DNA of 64,000 nucleotides from Cyanoderma ruficeps (GCA_008694505.1 VZDJ01000047.1:815927-879926); one strand, 5' to 3'; shown: positions 13,880 through 24,741, counted from the first letter of the stretch. A program made the numbers and translations. Notes: generated by a model from the sequence alone, not told the origin.

Positions 13880-14141
13880 GAAGAAGGAGCAATGGTTTCC
13901 AGCTGAAGGTGAGTCAGCTGAGATTAAGGAAGAAGTTTTTATGGTACAGGTGATGAGACACTGGCACAGGCTGCCCAGAGAGGTGGTAGATGTCCCACCC
14001 TTGGAAACATTCAAGGTCAGGTCGGACTGAGCTCTGAGAAACCTGATCCTCTTGGAGATGTTCCTGCTGATGGCAGGGGAGCTGGACTGGGTGACCTTCA
14101 AAGGTCCCTTCCAACCCAAACTTTCTATGACTCTATGAAAT
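13880..14141 (+). mobile_element. CR1 LINE 3' fragment, intact tail
   Basis: In + orientation it shows 'GAAGGAGCAATGGTTTCCAG', 'GACACTGGCACAGGCTGCCC', 'AGAGAGGTGGTAGATG', 'GGTCCCTTCCAACCC' and the terminal 'TATGACTCTATGAA' repeats typical of CR1. This is 3' sequence including the end of ORF2 and the UTR, heavily 5'-truncated and non-functional. Confidence 0.93.
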
Positions 14142-14144
14142 TCT

Positions 14145-16585
14145 CCTTATTGTTTTAATACTGTGACATTTATTGGTAACTTCTGCAGAGGTTTTGGAAA
14201 CATAAGCTGTCATCAGCTTGTGTATGTAAGGCACAGAAATCTTGGGAAACCTGAAGTCTGTGCACTGGGACTATAACTGATCTTTAAAGGTGAGCAAAGG
14301 CAAGGTGACAAAGCAAACACTGCAATTCCTTTTCTTAACTCATCTAAAGCTGCATAACTATTACAACACTTCATGCATCTACCACTTTAAAACGCTAAAG
14401 AGGCTGAACACAGTGGTGGCTACAATATGTAAAATTGCTGCCACCAATAATTACCAAACTACAGTTTGACCTGATCCTATTTTCACTAACTTCGAAGGCA
14501 GAAAATTTTGGACCTCAAATCAGTAGACTCAGGACTGGGCCTTTAGAGAAAAACTGCATTAAGTCTGATCTCACAGAAGTTATCATTAACTCAGTTGTGC
14601 TGGACTGTCAGATATAAACAATGGGCACTCTAAACGAAGAAGCAGCAGACAAGAAAACAAACTCATGAATTTCAGACATAGTTCTATCACCAATTTATGT
14701 CTGGTCTCTAAAACATCTCAAAATGTAGTCCCACTACAGTCATTGTGAGACACTGGCAGTCATTGTGATGGAAGCAAAGTCTCTCAGTCTGTAAAATGGG
14801 AACAAAAAATATTCCTGACCAAATGGAGAGGACAGTTCTCCCATATTCAAAGCCCTGAGATTGTGATAAATTAAGCAGCATTATGCTTCTTGCATTTTTC
14901 AGATTAGGATCATTTAAAAATTAAATGCATACCGTTTAGACCTCACGAATCACACTGAAATGATGTCCTGCCTGCTCCAATTAACATCAACACCAATCCT
15001 CCCAAGCTCCTATCCCGATGGAGAGAGGGCAGTGTGCATTTACCTGTTCCTGAGCCATCAGTGCAGGGCAAACACTGCACACCTCCGTGTGTGACTACAG
15101 GCACACGTGGGAGCAACCAGGTCATTTCTCCAGCCTTCAAAACTGCCACTTTAACTATGATGCCACATCAAAGGAGTAACAGATTTCCTTTGCCACAGTT
15201 TTCCTCAGATGACATTGCTTTTATAGAACTCTGAATACGTTTCAATGGCTTTTTTACACATAAGCCATCAATACAATATGTTCATTTACTTCCACATCTG
15301 ACTGCTTGAAGTGTGGAGAGCAGTAATTTGCATTCCCACATTCTTAAAAGCTGCTTTCAATAAGAATTTTCTCGTTTGCCATTGATTCACGTCATGTAAG
15401 CACTTAAAATTTGGCAACTGAAAGGAAAAATAAAGGATTTTTTTATTTCAGTATTTGAAATCTGATTTTCTTGGGATCTTATTTGGTTTTGATTGTTCGG
15501 GATTTTTTAAAGATAAGCTATTCAGAAAACTTCTCACCATTCCTTGAAACAAAACTGTGATATAATAACAACAACAAAAACCAACCAACCAACCAACCAC
15601 ACGCCGCAACAACAAAAAAAGGCAAGACCGAGAGTGGTTCCTAAATTCTCCAGCAGTTTAGAGATCTGAGTTCTTAAAACAGCCCAACAAGCCAAAATCC
15701 CCAAGGCACGCAGTAATATTAAAACTACACTATCAACTTCCGATGAATTTATGTTATCAACATGTAAATTGATAATTTAGGGATAGCAGGTTATTAAGAG
15801 ACTGCATTTCGTCTGTGAAGAAGTGCTTTGAGACTAATCCACAGCATTAAGGGTCGTGCATAAAATAAGCTTTGAAAAGAAACTATGGACAAGAAAGAAG
15901 GAAATCTATTGGGCTGTGTCCCACCTTGTGATGTACAGCTCTTCCCCTACTACATCGTGCTGGCTGTGATTCACAAAGTGCTCTCTACAACCCCAAATAC
16001 CGTATTGCTTTACGTTAAGCTCCACAATTAACAGCTGAAACCCAGGCACCAGCAGTGGCGGGGGTTTGTTACTGCAAACCCGTTCGGAGACGCAGGAGAT
16101 GTCTGAGGTGCTTGCCCCACCACACGGACACTCGGTATTTATTTCCACAGTACAGTGGATCTGACTCGTTAATTATCAGGGAAGCATCAGCACAATCGAG
16201 ATGGGTATCTACAGCCTTTGGATATTGGGAAAACAATCAATAAAAGACTATCACGGAGATAGCTACTATACAGCCTAAAAAGGTGGCACATATTTAAGCC
16301 AAATAGAGGGGAAGGCGGGGAGCTCTTGGCATTGATTTTTTCAGTATTAGAACACGCAAACCCCAGATCTGTGAAGGTAAACGTGTTGCCATTCGGCACG
16401 GAAGGAGCACAGAGTTAATACTACAGGGGCAGGTTCCTCACTGTGTACCACAACCATCCCCACAGCTGCTCTGAGCACACATCCAGCTTAAACCGTCAGC
16501 CACGAGCCTGCAGCTGCAAGGTATTTTAGAGAAAAAAACAGCTGGGAGCAGCAGAGCGGCGTAACCACTGTGTGTACACACGCCT
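14145..16585. other. Non-genic sequence left of the CpG island
   Basis: No supported exon. It holds a duplicated 12-mer (CAGTCATTGTGA) near 14740-14772 and the tetranucleotide repeat listed separately. CpG density starts to rise after about 16050. Confidence 0.6.
15563..15600. repeat. (AAC)n/(AACC)n microsatellite
   Basis: AACAACAAC is followed by four to five CCAA units (ACCAACCAACCAACCAACCA) ending near 15600. A simple repeat with no further meaning visible. Confidence 0.85.
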
Positions 16586-16856
16586 TGACTAGAGGAGATT
16601 ACCAGATCCCACAGTCAGCGGCAGGAGAATCCCCCAAACACAGCTCACGGCGGAGGAGCGGGCACCAACCGGGCTCTCCATCCTCCTTCCAGCCGGGAGC
16701 CGGCGCGGTCCCGCTGCCCCGGCGGAGCCACCGCGCCCCGGAGCTGCGGCTTTTCCTTTTTCCTTTCCGTGCCAGGGGCCCGGGCGCTCCCGCATCGCCA
16801 GCGCGGAGCTCAGCCCGGCCCGGCCCGGCAGCGCCCCGCCTGCCGCCGCACCCCGC

Positions 16857-16963
16857 GGAGCTCCGCGCACCGCCTCGGGCACGGGCACCGGGAGCTCCGC
16901 GCCCCGCCTCGGGCACGGGCACCGGGAGCTCCGCGCCCCGCCTCGGGCACCGCCTCGGGCACG
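16857..16963. repeat. 34-bp tandem repeat inside the CpG island
   Basis: A 34-bp unit beginning GGAGCTCCGCGC and containing CGCCTCGGGCACGGGCACCG starts at 16857, 16891 and 16925. The third copy is modified by an internal CACCGCCTCGGG duplication. Each unit holds a palindromic GAGCTC and several CpGs. The copy number may vary between individuals and could change promoter length. Confidence 0.88.
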
Positions 16964-17332
16964 GGGAGCCGCTGCCGCCCGCCGCGATGGCACCGCGGCC
17001 AGAGCGCCGCCGCTCCGCGCCCGCACACCGCGCCCGGTAACCGCGGAGATCCCCGGCAGGCGTGCGGGGAGCCGGGGCTCAGCCCCGAGCATCGCAGCAT
17101 CACTGCTGGGAGCGCACTCCCGCAGCCGCCCGCCGGCACACAGCGCACACGGAGCCCGCGGAGCCGCACGTACACACCCAGTGCCAGGCACACAAACCCT
17201 CCGGCGGCTCCCGCTCCGCCCGGGCACGGCACCCCCGGCGCTGCCCGGCGCTCCCTCCGCCGCTGCCCCCCGCGGAAAGCCGAGTCGGGGCGCCCGCGGC
17301 GCCGCTCCCGCCTCCCCGCCCGGCAAACTTAC

Positions 17333-17440
17333 CGAGCGCGGCCGCCGGCTGAACTTTCAGCGGCGCCCCGGCTCAGCCCCGCCGACGGCTTCGCCCATCG
17401 CCTCTATGTGCGGTGCCCGCTGCCCGCTCCCCGCCGGGGG
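17333..17440 (-). other. Candidate non-coding first exon with splice donor (minus)
   Basis: Read on the minus strand, the sequence ends ...CGCGCTCG|GTAAGTTTGCC, a consensus 5' splice site with the intron starting at 17332. The right limit (the transcription start) is only a guess. The presumed exon contains one ATG followed by 12 further codons and a stop, so it would be 5' UTR with a small upstream frame. If real, the gene runs leftward and 1-17332 would be intron 1 and beyond. The support is one splice motif inside a CpG island, so this is inference. Confidence 0.3.
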
Positions 17441-17444
17441 CCGA

Positions 17445-17451
17445 TATAAAT
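17445..17451 (+). promoter_or_regulatory. TATA-like box in the CpG island
   Basis: TATAAAT stands alone in an otherwise GC-only context (GGGGCCGATATAAATCC). A + strand start 30-35 bases downstream would fall near 17475-17485, where CGCAGC and CTCAGCC offer initiator-like sequences. It supports rightward transcription, but a single AT-rich heptamer is weak evidence. Confidence 0.35.
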
Positions 17452-17640
17452 CCACATCCCGCTGCCGCGGCTCCCGCAGCCCTCAGCCCTGGCCCCGCAG
17501 CCCCGCCGGGGGAAGCTGCTGCTGCTGTGCCCGCGGCGGGCGCTGCCAGGCGGGCGGGAGGGGACGCGGGGCCGGCTGCTGCCGCCGATGCCGCTCTCCG
17601 GCGGGTGTAGTGCCAGCGCCGCTCGCTCGCTCTCAGGGTG

Positions 17641-17690
17641 GGATTTTTTCTCTCTTTTTTTTTTCTCTCTCTCTTTTTTTTTTTTTTTNC
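17641..17690. repeat. Pyrimidine (T/CT) tract with assembly N
   Basis: TTTTTTCTCTC is followed by T runs and CTCTCTCTC, then an N at 17689. The N marks an unresolved homopolymer length inside the CpG island, so frames crossing this point are unreliable. Confidence 0.9.
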
Positions 17691-19406
17691 CCCTTTTCGG
17701 CTGCTCCGCCGTTAATGAGCATGCCCGGGAGAGCTGCGCAGGCGCCGTGCCCGCCGCCGCGCCTCGAGCCCACCTCGGCGGGCGAGCGCTGAGGGCTGAG
17801 GGGGCGAGCGGGGCATGGCCGGGCGGCTCCGGCTGAGCCGGCAGCACCGGCTGAGCCGACCCCGCCCGTGGCCGTGCGAGATTGGGGCAGAAATTCGGGA
17901 ATTCTGCGGAAAGGCGAGGCGGCTGCGCTCGCCTGAGGGAGGGAGAGAGGGAGGGATGCTGCCCCGGCTCCGCAGGGATCCGCCGCCCGTCCCGGGGAAA
18001 GGACAGAAAAGCCCCACCGGCCGGGCTCTGCCTTGGGATGTAGCGCAGAGCATCGCCTAAATAAATTACCTTGCTCAGGAAATCAGTGGAAGCAAGGCTT
18101 GGGAGAGGGGCGCTGATTTATGCAAGGTGCTTCAGCAGCTTTCCTTTCTAGATCTGGGTTTATTGAGGTGAGCATCTCCTGTGGCCACCTCCATTAACAG
18201 CCCTGAGTCTTAGTGGAGGGGAACTTCATCAGCCGGTGATCATCTTTATAATTTCATCATTTCTGCACTCTTTATCCTCAAGAGGACATACAAGGTGTAA
18301 AAATGATTATCACCTGCTCTTTTCATAACAGCTAATTCTGCAGCAGCACTCATTCCTAAACATCCGTTGTGCTGAAGAAATCCAAGGAACTGGAGAAGGT
18401 GTGCCTCTGAGGCTGGACCTGCCTCATCGGTCTGTCTCCATCCTGGCCTGTGTTCACACGGATTCTGCATACACATGCCTAAAAATCCTAAAAACCATGC
18501 CATCCAAATCACATGTCACACAATTCCTAAAAATCACTGCAGTTGTTTAGCTTGTGCATTCAGTTCCAGGAAAACACTGGGGGAAAGAGTGCAATTCACT
18601 AGCGCTGTTATTTCTTGGTGAGTTTCTGCACAGACCACCCAAAGAGGAGCCCTTTTGTTTACTCTGTGATGTGCCGCAGAACATACTTCATTCAGTTAGT
18701 TTTTATGTTTACATAAATATTTGGGGAAAGTGACATCTTGAAGATACCTATGTAATACCTTGCAATGCATAAATAAAAAATAATAAATTAGGTAAAATCA
18801 TCTGTTATTCTATACATTACTTGCATAGGAAGCCCAGAAAAGCCAGAAGTAACCAAATCTATTTCTCATGAATCTTGAAACCGTTCAACAATCTTCATCA
18901 TTAACTATTTCTAAAAATTAATTATTTTAAACCAAAACAGTCCTGTCAAATTTCTGTGATTTAGTCCTGGTAGGTGGAGTCATTCTTCAGCAGTATAGAT
19001 CAGTCTCAGCTCTTCTGAGCCTAGAGTAGAAGGTAAAATTTCCTTCCCACTAGACATGGTTGTTTTGGTTTCTTCTCTAGATTTTAGCATTTGTTTTTCA
19101 GTAACACAAAGAACTGGATACCATGGATTGAGCACGGAAACAACTCAAAAACAAAGAAAGAACAATGTCTTGAATGAAGTCAGAGAAACACAAACCAATC
19201 TAGATTCTAGACACATCTTGATTCATAAACCAACCTAGACCATCTAGACTCCAGGTTTTAAGATAGCACCAAAGTCAAGTGAACATTGCTGTGGGCAGAC
19301 AACACAAATTAATAATAATTCTTCTCAGATTCCTGTGGAATTGCCTGTTGTAGTCATTAACATAGAGTAGTCATCAAAAGGTGGTAGCCTCATCAGGGGG
19401 AGGCAN

Positions 19407-19446
19407 CTTATATATCTACACACACACACACGCACATATATATATG
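19407..19446. repeat. (CA)n/(TA)n microsatellite beside an N
   Basis: CTACACACACACACACACGC is followed by ACATATATATATATGG. An N at 19406 just before it suggests the read or assembly was unstable here. Confidence 0.88.
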
Positions 19447-19480
19447 GTAATTTCAGATACCCATGGTTGTTCCCTAGTGA

Positions 19481-19828
19481 GTTGGGGTTAGGGAAACTCA
19501 AAAGGTCTGCCTGGAGAACCAGGCAGGTACTGTGTATTATCCCATGAGGAAGATGCAGAAGAAAATGGAATTTCAGGTGTGTTACATGCAAACACCAATA
19601 GAAACAGGAGCAGATCCCAGTGTGACACAAGACCCGTGGTACAACTGGAGTGCTTCATTAGGGGGAAATGCTCCAGTGGAAGGAACAGATACAGATAGAG
19701 AGATTTCCAAGAATCAGGATGAATATTTTTATATCTGGCAACCAGAGTCCTTAAGGACATCCAACCTAAATGCATTTAGCAAAAAGAATTGTGACCCTCA
19801 GATTTCACAGCCAAGCCTGCTAAACTAG
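19481..19828 (+). other. Unexplained open frame, about 115 codons
   Basis: The frame is open from just after a TGA at 19478 to a TAG at 19826-19828. It has a mixed, polar, protein-like composition (for example QDPWYNWSASLGG and NQDEYFYIWQPES, rich in W, Y, D, E and N). Most of it lies downstream of a GTG at 19532, with the first ATG at 19544. No family is recognised. There is no convincing acceptor or donor, although a weak TTTCAG lies upstream at about 19451-19456. It may be a chance frame or a remnant of an old coding element. I would not annotate it as a gene without transcript support. Confidence 0.15.
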
Positions 19829-20567
19829 TTTAAAAGAGAGCAACAAGTGAAACATTGCTAAATACACTGACGCCAAATGGAGTTTTCTTACATATGTAGG
19901 TTTATAGAGGATTACAGCTCTCTGCAGTAGAGGTTTTCTGTGTTGGTGGCAGGGGATGGTATCTGGATGCACAGGTACAGCACTCGTGGCACCACTGATG
20001 CTGAGGACTGGCTTCACACCTTTTGGCTCACTCAGGTTCAGATGAGCCTCCTTAGTGAGCCATTGGCTTTACCTGGTGAGTGAGTTATGCTGAAGCATTG
20101 TTTTTTAATTATTCTCATGCCTCCTGTGGGAATAGAGGTCACTGCCTGCATTGCAACAATCTCTGTGAGACCTGAGACACAGCTGGTCTCACTGCTGGAG
20201 AGGAACTTTTCATCCCATCTCGGGTAGGATATCCCCACTCACCAAGGTCCTGTCAGCCTGTGCTTCCCGGAATGGTGCTGAAAGTTCCTTTTGCCTCTAT
20301 TGTTTCAATCAGATGAAGCCCTCACCAACGTCTCTGAGGTTCTGGGGAATCCTAGTTTATCCTAGACTGCTTTCCTGACACCTGTGAGACACAAGACACT
20401 GCCCTAAATGAAGTTCGCTTCCCTAAATGAAACAATCGCTTCCCAAAGCGAGTGTTTGATTTGCCATTTGTGGAATTTACTCCTTCATACAGTTAACAGG
20501 CTTCAAAACAGAGGCAAGAGGTCAGCCAGATCCCCATGCTAAATACACGAAATACAACATTCAACTT

Positions 20568-20893
20568 CACAGAATCATGGAACAGTTTGTGTTGGAAGGG
20601 ACCTTTACACACCGTTCCATTCCGACCCCCTGCCATGTGCAGGGTCACCACATCAGGCTGCTCAGGGCTCCATCCACTCTGACCTTGAGCTCTGCAGGGA
20701 TGGGGCATTCCAGCCTCCCCGGGCAGGCTGTGCCAGCTCCTCACCACCCTCACGGCAAAATCTTCCCAAAAATCTTCTCATCTAAACGCGCCCTGGGGCA
20801 GCTTGGAGCCCTTCCCCGTGTCCTGTCACTCCACATCCCTGTAAAAAGCCTCTCTTACAGCTCTCTCATTGCCCTGTCAGGTACTGGAAAGAC
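20568..20893 (-). mobile_element. CR1 LINE 3' fragment
   Basis: It begins 'CACAGAATCATGGAACAGTT', then 'GTTGGAAGGGACCTTTA', 'TCAGGCTGCTCAGGGC', 'CCTTGAGCTCTGCAGGG', 'CCGGGCAGGCTGTGCCAG' and 'TGTAAAAAGCCTCTCTTACA'. This is a reversed CR1 3' part of a different subfamily from the 11.1 kb copy. It accounts for the 149-codon + frame and the 86-codon - frame seen across it. Confidence 0.94.
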
Positions 20894-20894
20894 T

Positions 20895-22135
20895 CGTTTC
20901 TTTCTGTCTTTTCAACAGAAAAAGAGAAAACTATTTCAGAAAGGTGATGAAATATTTACACTGAGTCCCTTAATACTGGTGGCAAGCTACCCAGGTATGA
21001 AGGGCCTTGAGATGCCAGCTGTCTGACAGAGAGTGACAGAAGGGACCGAGTGGCACTAATAACACTGCCCTGCCCCTTTTGGAACGGGAACAAAAGTTAT
21101 AAGGACATCAGAGGCGTTGTCAACCTCTCAAAGGACACTGGTGAGGAAGATCCTGTGGTGTACATCACCGTGGGATCCCAACCACACGGCACACGGTTGC
21201 ATTTTTTTTGAAACCCAGGTTTACACTGGATAAAACTAACGGGACCGATGCATCGTTCAGAGTTTGCACAGTGGTTTTGGAAAATTTCCATTTTTAAAAA
21301 TGATACATCAGTCTGATAGAAGTGCGCATGAGGTATGGATGATCAAAACAGAAGTCTAACTGCCCCCGATGTGAATTCTCTTGCACTTCATCTGGGAATA
21401 TTCAAAATTTTCAAAGATAAGAAAGGTGAAAGTGAGCTGTGAAACACCAATCAGAAGTTTTTAATTTCTGGACCAAAACAAGGAGCCAGAAAGTAGGGAA
21501 AGCTGCTATTCTATTTCCCTCTCAGAGAGAAGACCTGAATTTTGTCAAGCTAGGCTAAATTTCTACACCGAGGTGTAGAAAACTGTCTATGAAATTGCAC
21601 TCCCCTATTATTACCAGTTCCTGAACAGGTTCTGCCCCAGAATTTCTGCTAGAAGCTGTACTTCATACAGTAGAGCTAAGAGAGAAGCAACTGCAATTTC
21701 TGGTGGGATATTCCTTTCCAGAGACTGCACTCCCAGAACCCAATGGATGGGGAGAAGCTGATTTTTTTTTGAAAAAGAAATGAAAACTGATGTGTTTTCA
21801 TAGTCAAGTTGGTGCAAAGCTACCAGAAATAGATTTGTTTACAGAACAGTTTCTGCCGTGCAGAAGACTGAAGGAAGCAGCGCTGCCTTGTAGGATGTTT
21901 ACAGGCTGCGAGAAAGGAATCCAAACACGATCCTGGCTCTCCCAAGGCTCTCCATCACTCCGTGACACAAAGGAGAGCACTCCTTTGTTCCCTTCTTCAA
22001 ATTTTCAAAGAAAAAAAAATAGGATTTACATGTCGTGCTTCACACTCAGAAAGAACTCCTGTAAATAACCGCAAACCTGACAAAATCCACCTCTGAGCTG
22101 TGCTGTTCCAAGGTGCCCACCCAGAAGGTCTGGAG
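20895..22135. other. Non-genic sequence
   Basis: No supported feature. Single-copy-looking DNA with scattered short frames on both strands. Confidence 0.6.
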
Positions 22136-22139
22136 TGGT

Positions 22140-22447
22140 TGGGCTGATGACGAGCGGCGGCTGCTCCCTGACACATCCACCAGAGGAACCGGCCAGTTTC
22201 CCGATCAATTCCCAGGCGCCTGCACAGATCCATCGCTCTGAACCCACAGCGGGGGGACCCGTGCGTGGTTTTGGGAGCCGTGGGGGGCACGGGGAGCCGG
22301 GGAAGCTCCGGCCGCGTTTCCCCGGCCCGTGGACACAAGGTGGTGCTGATGCTCCTGGCAGCGGGGCCGCTGTGCCCCTTCCCGGGGAGCCTCACCTGCC
22401 CCACTGCCCCGCCCGCTGCTGCGCCGGCCTTCGCTTCGGTACAGGAA
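22140..22447. promoter_or_regulatory. Second, small CpG-rich patch
   Basis: About 300 bases with dense CpG (GACGAGCGGCGG, CTCCGGCCGCG, GCGCCGGCC) lie in an AT-moderate background. On the minus strand, GGGGCAG|GTGAGG is a strong 5' splice-site match, with the intron starting at 22395. A minus-strand exon from about 22445 to 22396 would therefore be plausible as an upstream alternative first exon. On the + strand, G-runs at 22251-22256, 22273-22275, 22282-22287, 22291-22294 and 22299-22302 could form a G-quadruplex. It could also be an exon remnant or a local GC-rich insertion. Confidence 0.5.
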
Positions 22448-22499
22448 ATACTCGTTAGCAACATCAAACAGATGGGTTAAAATTAAACTCTTGGGGTAT

Positions 22500-22575
22500 G
22501 GGGGTTTTTTTGTTTTTTTTTTTTCTTTACTTTTTTGGGGGGGGTTGTTTTTTGTGGATTTTTAAAAAAAATTTA
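22500..22575. repeat. G/T and A/T homopolymer-rich tract
   Basis: It contains T runs of 7 to 13, a run of eight G, then TTTTTAAAAAAAATTTATAAA. This is low-complexity DNA, with no N recorded. Confidence 0.8.
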
Positions 22576-22579
22576 TAAA

Positions 22580-24085
22580 CTGGATTTAAAAAAAACATCA
22601 ATTTCCAGCTGACATAGCAAACTGTTTTCTTCATTATTCTGTTTTGAACTTCAGAACCCTCCAAACAGAGCAGTCTGTATTTACCCCAGCTTCCCTCCAA
22701 GACCCAAAACCCCCCAAATTCTAGGTCATGAATGACAAGGAAAAAAAGACGTAAGAGCATCCATATACTTTCAGACCTTAAGAAAAAATGGAGAAAAACT
22801 CTGAATTCACGCGAAATGAACATGCAAAAAATATAAATAAGTGTACTCCCAGGTAACTGAAAGGAACTGGAGATATGAAAAGAGTAGTTTAAATGCTTTG
22901 CTCCCTTTAGAGGGAACCTCTTTGGTCTGCAGAAAGCTGGACCTAAACTAGAAGGTTTGAGAAACCTTTTACTAAGAAAGATGACTATTGAAAACCATTG
23001 TTGAAAAATATTCAATTGAAATGTTTATTCCAGAATATGACTGCATGCTAGAAGAGGCTCGAGTCTATCCTCTTGCCCATTGGAGTGGAACTAAGGTAAA
23101 GCACTTTAGATGGAAGTTTAATCTCTCCTCAAACAGGGATCGTTTCTTTCCCAAATGAAATAATAAACTCCTCATTGCGTTGAAAGCTGACACTGGAGAA
23201 GATAAGGAACATAAAAACCAGAGTCATGTTTGATAGAGTGTTTTGAGGACATTGTTTCATCAGTCTCATGGTTATTTCCAGTTTAATTTATTGTATAAAT
23301 AGGAAATCCTAATCAGGATCTCTTTTCAAATCTATTTTATAAAGACATAAAGTCCCTTCTTCCATATTTCTCTTTCAGGTTCATCTGATAAAGACATATT
23401 ATCATGTTAGGGAGAATTCTGACTCACGGTTCAGTGCAATATTTTACGAGGCAAGTGAAGATACTTTAGGAAGGATAATCTGCCCAGCCTTTTCCTGTTC
23501 CCTGATATTACATAATAATCCCCTGTGTTCCTGCTGCTTTTCTTCTTTCTTGTAGTTCTGCTGATCTCTGTTGCTTCTGTATTTACTTTTCCCTTAGGAG
23601 AGTATACAAAAACAAGACCTAAATATCTTAATCTCTTCAGCTTAATTAGACATGAAAGTAACTCTGGCCTCATTAAGAGATGTCCTGAAGCAACAGGTAG
23701 AATGGAATAAGAGGAGTTTGAAATCTGATCCTGAGATCAGCTTGTCAGGCAGTCCTAGTTATTAAAGGAGCCTGGGAAATAGCTACTGTAGAGAAAAACC
23801 AAATGCTTGGTATAAATCTCAGTGGAAGAGATGACTAATTAGAGATAATTATACACAGATTTCTTGCATTGAAAGTGCTTTAAAACATAAACATTCAAAT
23901 TTTACTTAGACTCCCAAGTGCTTCCTAGGAGGCAAACTTACAAAACCAGGTCTTTTAAATTATGTCAAATGCTTTTAAAACCAAATGGTTTTTAAGAGGG
24001 ATCTCACTGAAAATTGTGATGTCTTGAATTTTCTTGTTCACCTTCACTTTTGTAAGAGACTGCAATAAATTATCAAATTAGCCCT
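22580..24085. other. Non-genic sequence
   Basis: A 162-codon minus frame (22527-23015) overlaps the low-complexity tract and shows no domain. I treat it as chance. No transposon is recognised. Confidence 0.55.
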
Positions 24086-24307
24086 GTGATGCCTTCAGTT
24101 TTATCTTCCATGTATTTCAGACTCTGTGGTGCCCAGGGTGCAGCTCTGAGCTCACAGTCAGTGTCACTCAGCCCTGCACACAGCAGGGACACAAAACAAA
24201 TCCTTCTCCTGCTGCACACCAAGGACAACTCTCAGGCCCAAAAGCACAAACAAGGGTGGCTGGAGGGAGGGACAAGGAGGATGGGACCTCACAGCCTGGG
24301 GCTGGAA

Positions 24308-24548
24308 TTACAGAATCATTAGGTGGGAAGAGACTTCCAAGGTCATCAAGTCCAACTCGACCCTGGCGCCCAGTGCCACATCCATCTTTCCTTCAACACA
24401 TCCAGGGATGGTGACTCCACCGCCTCCCCGGGCAGACCATTCCAGCACTTTATCACCCTTTCTGTAAAAAACTTTGTGGTAATATCCAACCTGTACTTCC
24501 CTTGGTGCAGCTTAAGACTGTGTCCTCTCGTTCTGTCAGTTGCTGCCT
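24308..24548 (-). mobile_element. CR1 LINE fragment nested in the LTR
   Basis: 'ACAGAATCATTAGGTGGGAA', 'GGTCATCAAGTCCAACTC', 'CATCCAGGGATGGTGACTCC', 'TTCTGTAAAAAACTTTG' and 'CTTGGTGCAGCTTAAGACTG' are the same landmarks as in the 11.1 kb copy. It is 5'-truncated shortly after GTCAGTTGCTGCC. If the surrounding LTR call is right, this CR1 inserted after the retrovirus. Confidence 0.94.
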
Positions 24549-24608
24549 TTAGTTTAATTGGACAATTAAACCCCAAGATGCAAATGGACCAAAACTTATA
24601 CAAGCGAC

Positions 24609-24682
24609 CTTGTGACCAGTTGTCCATTTTGTGACCATTTTGGGTCCATTTTTGGTCCATTTTGTGACCATTTTGTGTCCAC
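24609..24682 (+). repeat. Short imperfect repeats in the LTR U3 region
   Basis: Copies of TTGTGACCA and GGTCCATTTT alternate about six times at spacings of roughly 10-16 bases. Repeated elements in U3 are commonly enhancer-like. The repetition is seen; the enhancer role is inference. Confidence 0.75.
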
Positions 24683-24741
24683 CTTGGGTGTAGCCCTGGC
24701 CAGGCTCTTGTCCTGCCCAAGGTGTGTCCTAAAGGCCTTTC

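Larger units (their letters stand above)
16590..18060. promoter_or_regulatory. CpG island, likely gene promoter
   Basis: About 1.4 kb of very GC-rich sequence with dense CpG (runs such as CCGCGGAGCTCCGCGC and GCGGCGCCGCTCCCG) stands sharply against an AT-moderate background. It contains many GC-box-like GGGCGG/CCGCCC motifs, an NRF1-like TGCGCAGGCGCC near 17735, a TATA-like TATAAAT at 17445 (+), and a consensus splice donor on the minus strand at 17332. Vertebrate CpG islands of this size usually mark promoters. I cannot tell which gene it serves, and it may be divergent. The open frames that fill it on all strands are a by-product of the scarcity of stop codons in GC-rich DNA. Confidence 0.9.
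18065..20565. other. Non-genic sequence right of the CpG island
   Basis: A possible + strand donor (GAG|GTGAGC) lies at 18165-18173, and a weaker minus-strand donor (AAG|GTAAT) at 18070. Neither is supported by a coding frame. A microsatellite and an unexplained open frame within this stretch are listed separately. The rest shows nothing recognisable. Confidence 0.5.

Noticed and set aside
17588..17836. 82-codon frame starting at the first ATG after the TATA-like box
   Set aside because: It passes through the T tract and the N, so its length is unreliable, and its composition shows no protein character.
16570..17850. Many long overlapping frames (up to 245 codons) in the CpG island
   Set aside because: Stop codons are rare in GC-rich DNA. 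Frames are open on several strands at once, have P/A/R/G-only composition, and some cross the N at 17689.
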